Positions 8,511 through 15,738 of a DNA stretch of 64,000 nucleotides are shown piece by piece. Below the pieces are notes generated by a model. That model ran no database searches. It worked only from the letters and a program-made list of their open reading frames with translations, and had not been told where the DNA came from. Both the position numbers and the translations under genes were made by a program. The stretch comes from Io17-Chloro-G2 sp034420695 (GTDB lineage: Bacteria > Chloroflexota > Dehalococcoidia > Lucifugimonadales > UBA3495): NCBI GenBank assembly GCA_034420695.1, contig DAOULB010000040.1, forward strand, positions 211,945 through 275,944, in the 5' to 3' direction. Every line of letters starts with the position of its first letter. Position 1 is the first letter of the stretch.

Positions 8511-9323
8511 TCAGGGTGTGGCCGGGGCTTCAACCGGGCCCCAAGTCTTCCCGAAGTCCGCTCTCTCCACCCGGTGTCCGGTAAATGTCTCAGCAGTCTG
8601 CCCCGCCAGCCAAACGGCCGCCGGGATAATGGACTCCGGCTGCTCCATAGGAATGTGGGCGGTGCCCGGCCAGTCGCCGTTGCGGTTCATCCAAGTATCC
8701 ACCCTTCCGGGGCTGAGGGAGTTGACGGCGATGTTGTGCGGTTTCACTTCTTCGGCCAAGCTGAGCAGCGTCCGGTCCAAGGCCGCCTTGCTCATCGAGT
8801 ACACTACTCTTCCTTGCCGGTAGGTCAACGCCGACCCGGAAGTGATGCCGAATATCGACCCGCCCGTCCCCTGGGAAATCATTGCGGGAAGGGCAAACCG
8901 GCATAGCAGAATGGGAGCCCTCACGTTTACTGCCAAGCACCGGTCAAGGAGGTCCAAGTCCAGTTCCGCTACGGGAGACTCGCAATCGATGCCCGCATTG
9001 CTGACCAGGATGTCGATCCGGCCGAAGCGGTCCAGTGTCTTGGAGATGAGGTCTTCGACGTTCTCCCTGTCGGAAACGTCGCACTGCACCGCCAAGGCTG
9101 TGCCACCTTCCTGCTCGATCGCCCGCGCCGTGTCTACAATGGTGCCGGAGGCGTACTTGGGGAACTGGGACTTCTCTGACTGGTCGATGTCGGTCCGCGA
9201 TGCCACCACCACCCTGGCTCCCGCCCGGGCCAGCCCGGTGCATATCGCCCGGCCTATCCCGCGGCTGCCACCGGTGACGATCGCCACCTTCCCGGCCAGC
9301 CCGGCATCGACTGCGTCAGGCAT
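8511..9323 (-). CDS. Short-chain dehydrogenase/reductase (SDR) family oxidoreductase
   Basis: A 270-residue classical SDR. The dinucleotide-binding TGGSRGIG is at residues 17-24, NAGID in the fourth strand, and the catalytic Tyr175 and Lys179 lie in YSMSKAA. The PG motif of the substrate loop (LSPGRVDTWMN) is also present. Such enzymes oxidise or reduce alcohol, ketone or dihydrodiol substrates with NAD(P)H. It follows a 74-residue membrane protein and precedes the CMD gene on the same strand. Substrate unknown. Confidence 0.92.
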   Translation of the reverse strand: MPDAVDAGLAGKVAIVTGGSRGIGRAICTGLARAGARVVVASRTDIDQSEKSQFPKYASGTIVDTARAIEQEGGTALAVQCDVSDRENVEDLISKTLDRFGRIDILVSNAGIDCESPVAELDLDLLDRCLAVNVRAPILLCRFALPAMISQGTGGSIFGITSGSALTYRQGRVVYSMSKAALDRTLLSLAEEVKPHNIAVNSLSPGRVDTWMNRNGDWPGTAHIPMEQPESIIPAAVWLAGQTAETFTGHRVERADFGKTWGPVEAPATP

Positions 9324-9338
9324 CCACCCCGTTCCTGC

Positions 9339-9563
9339 TCAACTCCCGACAAAGCGGCTGGCAAAAATAGCTGCCAGCAGGGCGCCCCCCATCCCAAACA
9401 TGGCGTAGTACACTCGATCAATTCTGCGAATGACTTCAACCAGGGCCGCCCTGATTTCCCGGACGTCCTCGGTCAGGGCATCGACGCTGCCTTCCAGACG
9501 CCCGATGGCCCGCCAGACTTCCCTGGCGTCAACCTGTCCCTCTGGTTCAGTGCCGGTTGTCAT
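9339..9563 (-). CDS. Small coiled-coil membrane protein
   Basis: A 74-residue protein. Residues 12-50 form a heptad-like helix (AIGRLEGSVDALTEDVREIR and on to IRRIDRVYYAMF), and residues 51-72 form one membrane helix (FGMGGALLAAIFASRFVG). The pattern resembles small XhlA-like or other one-helix proteins, but no function can be named. It lies 15 bases upstream of the SDR gene on the same strand. Confidence 0.6.
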   Translation of the reverse strand: MTTGTEPEGQVDAREVWRAIGRLEGSVDALTEDVREIRAALVEVIRRIDRVYYAMFGMGGALLAAIFASRFVGS

Positions 9564-9595
9564 TAGTAGCCCCTGTGGCGATTCGTCGATGGTCC

Positions 9596-10021
9596 TTAGG
9601 AGGCGGGTCGGAACTTGGGGAGGCTGATGGTGTCGTTCAGGTCGTCGAACACGACCTCCACCGCCATGCCAATCTTGATTTTTGCCGGGTCGGGCTCCAC
9701 TTCGACCAAGTTCGTGGGCATTCGCGCCCCTTCCTCCAGCTCCACCATGGCAGTGACGTAGGGCACCTTGTCACGGAAGGCCGGTATGGGGCCCCGGTGG
9801 ACAATTGCGAATGCATACAGCGTGCCCTTTCCGGAACTCTGTATCCAGTCGGTGTCCCTGCAAAGGTTTTCGGGGCACAGGTCCCTGGGGTAGAAAAAGG
9901 CTTGGTCGCAGTCCTTGCAGTGTCTCAACCATAGTTCGTGCTGCCTGCACTTTTCCCAGTAAAAGTCCGACTCCGGCTGAGGTACTGGCGGTGTGATGGG
10001 GGGTGGCGCTTGCTGGGTCAT
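9596..10021 (-). CDS. Zn-ribbon/OB-fold protein (DUF35 type)
   Basis: About 141 residues. A rubredoxin-like zinc ribbon with CKDC and CPENLC pairs (residues about 36-55) is followed by an OB-fold (GKGTLYAFAIVHRG through the acidic EVEPDPAKIKIGMAVEVVFDD). DUF35 proteins pair with thiolases, hydroxymethylglutaryl-CoA-synthase-like enzymes or acyl-CoA-handling enzymes as partner subunits. No thiolase is adjacent here. The ATG at 10021 is preferred over longer starts because GGAGG precedes it by about 8 bases. An upstream extension to 10090 has no binding site. Confidence 0.85.
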   Translation of the reverse strand: MTQQAPPPITPPVPQPESDFYWEKCRQHELWLRHCKDCDQAFFYPRDLCPENLCRDTDWIQSSGKGTLYAFAIVHRGPIPAFRDKVPYVTAMVELEEGARMPTNLVEVEPDPAKIKIGMAVEVVFDDLNDTISLPKFRPAS

Positions 10022-10181
10022 GCGTTGGTCCTCCAACTCTGTGGAAAATGGGCCGATTGGTTGCCAGAAAGAGGATAAGGGGTATACCAATGAGCGTCAA
10101 GGCAAGCCCCGCGCCACACCGCTCTCGCCCTGCCATTTGTACCTCGGCGCTTTCTGGTTTAGTGTTAGGTGAAGATGAATC

Positions 10182-10195
10182 GCGGTATAAACCGC
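10182..10195 (+). promoter_or_regulatory. Inverted repeat over a possible -10 element upstream of the PanE-like gene
   Basis: The sequence GCGGT-ATAA-ACCGC is a 5-bp inverted repeat enclosing TATAAA (10186-10191), about 35 bases before the GTG start. It could be a promoter covered by an operator. No good -35 hexamer is visible at the right distance, so confidence is low. Confidence 0.3.
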
Positions 10196-10225
10196 TTATT
10201 TGAGGGGCGTCCTGGAGGCCCGATT

Positions 10226-11167
10226 GTGCAGATAGCAGTCATGGGGGCAGGCAGCGTGGGCGGCTACTTGGGGGGCATGCTGGCCCGGGCCGCCCACCGG
10301 GTCACCCTGGTTGCCCGCGGCCCTCGCCTGGAGGCCATCCTGGCTCACGGCCTGACGGTCATCACTCCTCAAGAGACCTTCACCCTCCGCTGCCCGGAAG
10401 ACATGGCAGCCACCAGCGACCCTTCAACCCTAGGGCCGGTGGAACTGCTCCTCTGGACCGTCAAGACCTACCACAACGAAGAAGCAGTGTCTGCCGCACT
10501 GCCGCTGTTGGGGCAGGAAACCGCTGTGCTGCCCCTGCAAAACGGCGTGGACAGCTACTTGCCTCTCTCCCGTGCCTTCGGCGATCAGGCCGTGCTCCCC
10601 GGCGCCATCTACATCGAAGCCAGCACTCCCGGACCTGATTCTATCCGCCAAGCCGGCGACGTCGTGCGGGTAATTTTCGGTGAGCCCGATAACTCCGACT
10701 CCGACCGGGGCCGGCTGATTGCCCATAGTTTGAACACCGCCGGAGTGCCGGCCGAATTCAGCCTTGACGTGAAAAAGGCCCTCTGGTCCAAGTTCCTCTT
10801 CATTGCCACCATGGCCGGGGTAACCTCCGTCTCCCGCCGGTCAATGGCACAGCTCATGACCGAAGCCCGTTGGCGGGAGGTCATTGTCAGCTGTCTGCGG
10901 GAGATCCAAGGGGTTGCCCGGGCATCCGGTGTTGAGTTGGAGGCCACCATAGTCCCGGACACCTTGGCCTATATTGATGGCAGCTTGGAGGACCTTAGCG
11001 CGTCGATGCACGCCGATATCATGGCCGGCCGCCCATTGGAATTGGAGGCCCTGAATGGGGCCGTCGTCCGGGCCGGAGAAGCCGCCGGCGTCCCCACTCC
11101 CATCAACGACCTGCTCTACGCGTTGCTCAAGCCCTACGAAAAAGGCAGTCCGCCTCCTGTTCTTTGA
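10226..11167 (+). CDS. Ketopantoate reductase family protein (PanE/ApbA)
   Basis: About 313 residues with an N-terminal Rossmann motif IAVMGAGSVGGYLGG and the ApbA C-terminal helical domain (KALWSKFLFIATMAGVTSVS, then the EALNGAVVRAGEAAGVPTPI signature). PanE reduces 2-dehydropantoate to pantoate in CoA synthesis. Many paralogues act on other 2-oxo acids and no panB or panC is adjacent. The GTG at 10226 is chosen because GGAGG lies 7 bases upstream. A longer frame to 10169 lacks a site and would place about 19 residues before the Rossmann strand. Confidence 0.85.
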   Translation: MQIAVMGAGSVGGYLGGMLARAAHRVTLVARGPRLEAILAHGLTVITPQETFTLRCPEDMAATSDPSTLGPVELLLWTVKTYHNEEAVSAALPLLGQETAVLPLQNGVDSYLPLSRAFGDQAVLPGAIYIEASTPGPDSIRQAGDVVRVIFGEPDNSDSDRGRLIAHSLNTAGVPAEFSLDVKKALWSKFLFIATMAGVTSVSRRSMAQLMTEARWREVIVSCLREIQGVARASGVELEATIVPDTLAYIDGSLEDLSASMHADIMAGRPLELEALNGAVVRAGEAAGVPTPINDLLYALLKPYEKGSPPPVL

Positions 11168-11256
11168 CAAGGAGATGGCAGGGATTCTACGATTGGACCA
11201 AGCCAGGAAGCTATCAATTCCAGCCATCGGATTAGCTAGCGATGGAAGGTGAGCAA

Positions 11257-11712
11257 ATGGACTTTACCGGCGTATCCCACGTTGGCATTTGCGTCAGGGA
11301 TTTGGACCGGTCCTTGGCCTTCTACCGGGACATCCTGGGCATGCGAGTGACCAGGGACCAAGTGCAGGACACCACCACCGGCGGCCTGCCCCACGTCTAC
11401 AAGCACCCCAGGCAGACCCGCCGCCAAGTCTATCTGCGGTACGGGGATGGTGATTCCGCCCCCTACTTGGTGATGACCTGCCATCCGGGCGATGCGTCCG
11501 ACGGCGAACCCATCAAGCTTGACGAAGTGGGAATCAGCCACCTCTCATTCTCGGTAAAGGACCTGAAGGGCTTGGCCCAGCACCTGCAGGACAACAACGT
11601 CGAGTTCGCCGGGCCGCCCAATTCATTTGTCAACGCCCAAGGGGATGTCAGCGCCTTCTACGTCTACGACCCCGACGGCATACTGGTCCAGTTCGACGGC
11701 GGCGGGAGTTAG
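11257..11712 (+). CDS. VOC family protein (glyoxalase/dioxygenase fold)
   Basis: About 151 residues with a paired beta-alpha-beta fold. The first half is VSHVGICVRDLDRSLAFYRD plus ILGMRV, and the second is GISHLSFSVKDLKGLAQHL with FYVYDPDGILVQF. Metal-ligand positions are His13 in SHVGI, His in SHLSF and a C-terminal acidic residue. Glyoxalase I, ring-cleavage dioxygenases and epimerases share this fold. ATG 11257 is preferred over 11242 because AAGGTGAG precedes it at the right distance. An unknown protein follows 5 bases downstream. Confidence 0.85.
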   Translation: MDFTGVSHVGICVRDLDRSLAFYRDILGMRVTRDQVQDTTTGGLPHVYKHPRQTRRQVYLRYGDGDSAPYLVMTCHPGDASDGEPIKLDEVGISHLSFSVKDLKGLAQHLQDNNVEFAGPPNSFVNAQGDVSAFYVYDPDGILVQFDGGGS

Positions 11713-11717
11713 GCCAA

Positions 11718-12263
11718 ATGGCCTCCAGAGCGGACTCCCACGACCTGGATAAGCTGGACCGCTGGCGCCAAGGGTTGGACGGCGGCGACTTGGGGACTTT
11801 CCCGGTCTACGCCATATTCCTGGTTGGCCCCGATGACCGCCTGTCCCATGACATCTTCAGGAAGTACCGCGACAGCTTCGACGCCCGAAATGCCGGTTTT
11901 CACAACCTTGTGATATTCGGTCAGCACGGTATTTCCACCACCGTCACCGAGTTCCTGTCCCGGCTGGACCTGGAAATGGATTTCCTGCCCTGCCTCCTGC
12001 TGGCAGCCGGATCATCGGAACGGCAGGCCGGAGTCGTCCCCCTGCCCTCCGGTGGCCACCCCGGGCCAGAGCCCCGCTTGGAGCGGGAGGACAACTTGGA
12101 CCAGCCCTGGCAGTTGGCCTTGGAGCGTATAGAGGAAGCCGTCAAGACTTCCGCCGGCTTGGACCTGTCCCCGGTGCCTGAAGTTGCAACCGCTTCCCTG
12201 GGGGGCGAAGAGTTGTCCGGCTTGGTGAAATCCCTGCAGGCTGCTCTAGCCCGAAGCGCCTGA
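11718..12263 (+). CDS. Hypothetical protein, cotranscribed with VOC gene
   Basis: A 181-residue protein I do not recognise. Residues 25-75 look globular (FPVYAIFLVGPDDRLSHDIF and FHNLVIFGQHGIS). The middle is Pro/Gly/Glu rich and the C-terminus is helical. It has no signal peptide or membrane helix. It starts 5 bases after the VOC stop with GGGAG upstream, so it is probably translationally coupled. The last 18 bases overlap the convergent DUF2182 gene. Confidence 0.6.
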   Translation: MASRADSHDLDKLDRWRQGLDGGDLGTFPVYAIFLVGPDDRLSHDIFRKYRDSFDARNAGFHNLVIFGQHGISTTVTEFLSRLDLEMDFLPCLLLAAGSSERQAGVVPLPSGGHPGPEPRLEREDNLDQPWQLALERIEEAVKTSAGLDLSPVPEVATASLGGEELSGLVKSLQAALARSA

Positions 12264-13061
12264 AATCACCAGACCGCCCCAAGCCAGCAGCAGCAGGCCG
12301 CCAATCCGGCTGACCCATTCACCCTTGGGGGCTGCCTTCTCCAAGAGAACAAAAAAGGCCAACCCAGCAATCCATACCAAGTTCATCACCCCCAGCACGA
12401 ACAGCAGGGCCATGAGCACCCAGCAGCAACCCAGGCAATACGCCCCGTGCTTCAGCCCCATCTCCAGCGCTCCCCCGTAGCCTTCCCGCCAGCCGGTCAT
12501 GATGAATCCCATGGGCGTCCGGCACCGGGACAGGCAGACGGACTTCAGCGGAGTCCACTGGAAGAGTCCCGCCGCCAGAAGCAACCCTCCTCCCAAAGCG
12601 GAGCTTGTGCTCGCCCCCATCATGGAAGACAGCAAGCCGTGGGTGTGCAGGGCCCAGTTTCCCGCCGTGGCAGCCAAGGCAAACAATACCCAGACCACTG
12701 CGTAGCCAAGAAGAAACACCATCGTTGGCACGTAGGGCTGTTGCCGCTCCAGCCGTTGCCGGTTCACTTGGGCAAACATCAACAGCATCGGCGCAGCCGT
12801 TGGCACCATCATGGCGGCCATCATCACCGCCCACATGGCAAACATGGCTGTCCAGTCGGCGGCGCTCCAGTGGGACATGCTCGGCCCTGCCATCGACATG
12901 GCCATCTCCCGCCCGCTGCCCAAGTGCCCGGTCTGCCAGGCCGTGTACAGGGTATAAGCCCAAGCCAGGGCCGCCACGGCCACCACGCCGCCCAGCACCA
13001 CCCAGCGGTCCCGCACCAGCGCCGCCTGCAGGGGCGATGACTTCTGCCCGGTGTCTCCCAC
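12246..13061 (-). CDS. DUF2182 family metal-binding integral membrane protein
   Basis: A 271-residue protein with about six membrane helices. The family hallmark AMWAVMMAAMMVPTAAPMLLMF and the later GLKHGAYCLGCCWVLMALLF segment identify DUF2182, whose Met-rich, His/Cys-containing helices are thought to bind copper or another metal. CRTPMGF is also conserved. The start is a GTG with no obvious ribosome binding site. It ends convergently with the upstream hypothetical gene (18-base overlap). Confidence 0.85.
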   Translation of the reverse strand: MGDTGQKSSPLQAALVRDRWVVLGGVVAVAALAWAYTLYTAWQTGHLGSGREMAMSMAGPSMSHWSAADWTAMFAMWAVMMAAMMVPTAAPMLLMFAQVNRQRLERQQPYVPTMVFLLGYAVVWVLFALAATAGNWALHTHGLLSSMMGASTSSALGGGLLLAAGLFQWTPLKSVCLSRCRTPMGFIMTGWREGYGGALEMGLKHGAYCLGCCWVLMALLFVLGVMNLVWIAGLAFFVLLEKAAPKGEWVSRIGGLLLLAWGGLVISGASG

Positions 13062-13291
13062 GTCAGTTCACTACTATTCGGGATGATTGTCGGGAGATGT
13101 TGAGACTCCCCAGGACGTCTTCGCAGGTTCTTCCTTAGACTTGAGGAATCCCGGAGGCAGCGAGGATGGATTGACTTCCAGTACTTTCCCGGCTCTGCTT
13201 CCAGGAGACCAGCGAAGTGCGAGATGATGTGACGCGATCTTGAGGCGAGTGCGTTTCGGAAGGGCCGCCGAGGAAGTAATTCCGGACGCTT

Positions 13292-14017
13292 TTATAGCAG
13301 CGCTGCGCCTGTCGGCAAGGTTGCTGCTTCTAGTTGTTGCTGCAGTTCCATGGTCCGGGAGGCCCAGTCGGTCAGTTCCAATTCACGCTCCAACCGCGTT
13401 GACTCCAACTCCCGCCGGGCCTTCTGCACTTTTCTGACTTCCCGGGCGATGGCCCAACCGGTCAACAGCGGCCCGACTACGATGCCAACTACGGAAAAAG
13501 CACTCAGCGCGAACCGCAGTCCCGTTGACGTGGCAATGGAACCTCCGGCTCCTCCGGCGGCCCCCAGCTTGGGCAGGAAGCCCAACAGCTTGGCGGCCAC
13601 CGGGCGCACTATGTTCAGTATGGTTGCTGACGATGTTCGCCAAACCGTCCCGGCGGTAAACCCGGCCCACTGCCGTCCAATAATGCCCAACCTGGTGTGA
13701 GGAGAGCCGTCGGCCACCGTGCGCTTCCTCCGCCGGAGCAGCCTGCGCCACTTGGGCACGGGCTGTTCGGAAGCAACCACCTCTTCCGGTTCCCGCAGCA
13801 CTTGGGGCAGCTCCGGCCCCGGCATCCCCAGCCTGCGGCACAGTTCGGTCTGCCGGTCGTAATGCAAATGCATTTCCTCCCGGTGGGCTGCTTCCAACCC
13901 TTCCAGTTCGGAACGCAATTCGTTCAACCGGCTGTGGGTCTTCAGCTTGGCGATGGTCTGGGCGAGGGCCGAACCGCCCGCCACAGCCAACGGAATAATC
14001 AGCAAGGGCAGAGGCAT
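13292..14017 (-). CDS. Hypothetical coiled-coil membrane protein
   Basis: About 241 residues from an ATG at 14017 (MPLPLLIIPLAVAGGSALAQ). It has an N-terminal hydrophobic segment, then a coiled coil (residues about 25-60), a basic stretch WRRLLRRRKR, two hydrophobic Gly/Ala-rich segments (about 125-190) and a second coiled coil (VRKVQKARRELESTRLEREL). The open frame extends to 14374, but that part is antisense to the coxM-like gene and is not credible. I do not recognise the family; the layout suggests a membrane-associated structural protein. Confidence 0.5.
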   Translation of the reverse strand: MPLPLLIIPLAVAGGSALAQTIAKLKTHSRLNELRSELEGLEAAHREEMHLHYDRQTELCRRLGMPGPELPQVLREPEEVVASEQPVPKWRRLLRRRKRTVADGSPHTRLGIIGRQWAGFTAGTVWRTSSATILNIVRPVAAKLLGFLPKLGAAGGAGGSIATSTGLRFALSAFSVVGIVVGPLLTGWAIAREVRKVQKARRELESTRLERELELTDWASRTMELQQQLEAATLPTGAALL

Positions 14018-14185
14018 TGTTATCGTTATACGCCGGTGGCAGGCTTTGAAATGGTGGGTGACATCACGAAAAGCCGTCTCAGAAATTTTACCAAGGTGAA
14101 TGAGCAATGCGCAAAAAGCGCTTGGTTGGCGGGCCCGGCCCCCTGCTGGCAAAGCCGGATGGGTGTAGGCAACCCCTAGCGGTGA

Positions 14186-14194
14186 TGCTATAAT
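14186..14194 (+). promoter_or_regulatory. Extended -10 promoter of the molybdenum hydroxylase operon
   Basis: TGCTATAAT is an extended -10 element (TGnTATAAT). No good -35 box is seen, which is normal for extended -10 promoters. Transcription would begin near 14201, just before the GAGGAGGT ribosome binding site and the TTG start at 14217, giving a leader of about 16 bases. Confidence 0.65.
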
Positions 14195-14216
14195 CCCAAG
14201 CCGAGGAGGTGGCCAA

Positions 14217-15092
14217 TTGGAAGCAATTGATTTCGCTACGCCGAAGACCATCAATGAAGCCGTCCAACTGATGGCGGAAAAGGGTGACCGCGCCAGGATG
14301 CTGGCCGGCGGCACCGATTTGCTGGTGCAAATGCGCGGTGGGCGCCGCAGCCTGGACTTGGTAGTGGATTCCAAGGGAATCCCTGAACTTAACGAACTGT
14401 CTTACAACGCCCAAGAAGGTCTAACCTTGGGCGCCGCAGTTCCCTGCTACAAGATTTACCAGGACCAGGATGTTATCGATAACTACCCCGGGATTATTGA
14501 CTGCGCTTCTCTGATTGGGGGGATTCAAATCCAGGGGCGCGCCAGTATCGGGGGAAACCTTTGCAACGCCGCTCCCAGCGGCGATTCCATTCCTGCAGTA
14601 ATCGCCTTGGGGGGCGTCGCTCATATCGCTGGCCCCAATGGCTGGCGGGCGGTTCCCGCGGAAGACTTTTGCACTGCTCCCGGGAGGACGGTGCTGGAGA
14701 ATGGAGAAATCCTCGTTGCCATCAAGATTCCTGCTCCTCCAGCCAATTCCGGCGCCAACTACCTGAGATTCATACCCCGCAATGAAATGGACATAGCCGT
14801 GGCTGGCGTTGGCAGCGCGGTGGTGCTTGATGCGTCGGGCCAGAACTTCGTTTCCGCCCGCATCTCCTTGGCCTCGGTAGCTCCGACCCCGGTGTTTGCC
14901 AAGGATGCCGGCGACAGCCTGGCCGGAAAGCCGGTCTCCGACGAAGCGATCCAGGAAGCTTCGGAAAAGGCCATGGCGGACGCCAAGCCAATTAACGACA
15001 TGCGGGGCACTATCAGGCAAAGGGTCCACTTGGTGGGAGTCCTTACCCGCCGCACTCTGAACAACGCAGTAGCCCGAGCCAGGGGAGGATAA
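14217..15092 (+). CDS. Xanthine dehydrogenase-family FAD-binding subunit (CoxM type)
   Basis: A 291-residue FAD-binding subunit of the molybdenum hydroxylase family. The flavin motifs AGGTDLLVQMRGG (residues about 31-43) and the second phosphate-binding loop TIGG-like GRASIGGNLCNAAPSGDSIP are present, along with the C-terminal CO-dehydrogenase flavoprotein domain. It passes electrons from the iron-sulfur subunit to the acceptor. The TTG start at 14217 is preceded by GAGGAGGT. The order M-S-L and the downstream ThiS-like gene suggest one operon. Substrate not determinable. Confidence 0.92.
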   Translation: MEAIDFATPKTINEAVQLMAEKGDRARMLAGGTDLLVQMRGGRRSLDLVVDSKGIPELNELSYNAQEGLTLGAAVPCYKIYQDQDVIDNYPGIIDCASLIGGIQIQGRASIGGNLCNAAPSGDSIPAVIALGGVAHIAGPNGWRAVPAEDFCTAPGRTVLENGEILVAIKIPAPPANSGANYLRFIPRNEMDIAVAGVGSAVVLDASGQNFVSARISLASVAPTPVFAKDAGDSLAGKPVSDEAIQEASEKAMADAKPINDMRGTIRQRVHLVGVLTRRTLNNAVARARGG

Positions 15093-15094
15093 CA

Positions 15095-15565
15095 ATGCCC
15101 GGACTAGTCCACGTTTCGACCACTATCAATGGCACTCAGACCGATTTCCTGTGCGAGCCGCGCCAGAGCCTTTTGGAAGCTCTGCGTGACATCCTAGGAA
15201 AGACGGGCAGCAAGGAAGGATGCAACGACGGCAACTGCGGCGCCTGCACGGTCATCCTCGACGGGCGTATTGTCGACTCCTGCTTGGTGTTGGCGGTGGA
15301 AGTACAGGGTTCCCAGGTAACCACCATCGAGGGACTCGCCACCTCCGAGGGACTCCATCCCATCCAGCAGGCCTTCCTGGAACAGGCCGCCCTTCAGTGT
15401 GGAATCTGCACCCCGGGGTTCATCATGGCCGCCAAGGGCCTTTTGGACCAAGAACCCGACGCCGACGAAGCCCGCATCCGCCACTGGCTGGCGGGCAACC
15501 TCTGCCGCTGCACCGGCTACGACAAGATTGTCCGGGCAGTGCTGGAAGCGGAGAAGAACCTTTAG
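15095..15565 (+). CDS. (2Fe-2S) subunit of molybdenum hydroxylase (CoxS type)
   Basis: A 156-residue protein with two [2Fe-2S] sites. The plant-ferredoxin-like domain has CNDGNCGACTVILDGRIVDSC. The helical domain has CGICTPGFIMAAKG and CRCTGYDKIV. This is the electron-transfer subunit between the molybdopterin and FAD subunits. It starts 2 bases after the coxM-like stop. The length is normal for the family. Confidence 0.95.
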   Translation: MPGLVHVSTTINGTQTDFLCEPRQSLLEALRDILGKTGSKEGCNDGNCGACTVILDGRIVDSCLVLAVEVQGSQVTTIEGLATSEGLHPIQQAFLEQAALQCGICTPGFIMAAKGLLDQEPDADEARIRHWLAGNLCRCTGYDKIVRAVLEAEKNL

Positions 15566-15623
15566 GGATACTCCGAACAACCCTCGTTATAACGGCCAGG
15601 GTTGCTAATCCACGTCATCTGGC

Positions 15624-15649
15624 AGGGGCGGGTTTCAAACCCCGCCCCT
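15624..15649. repeat. REP-like palindrome between coxS- and coxL-like genes
   Basis: A 9-bp perfect inverted repeat, AGGGGCGGG with CCCGCCCCT, flanks an 8-base loop TTTCAAAC. It sits in the 173-base gap inside the operon. Sequences of this shape are common dispersed palindromes in bacterial genomes; I see only one copy here. It could act as a partial terminator or mRNA stabiliser setting subunit ratios. Confidence 0.6.
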
Positions 15650-15738
15650 ACCAATTATGGAAAAGGGACTTTAGCAGTCCCTATCCAGGACTTCGTTAAC
15701 TTTATTTGAGAGTCTAATAGTGGAAAAGGAGTGGCATC

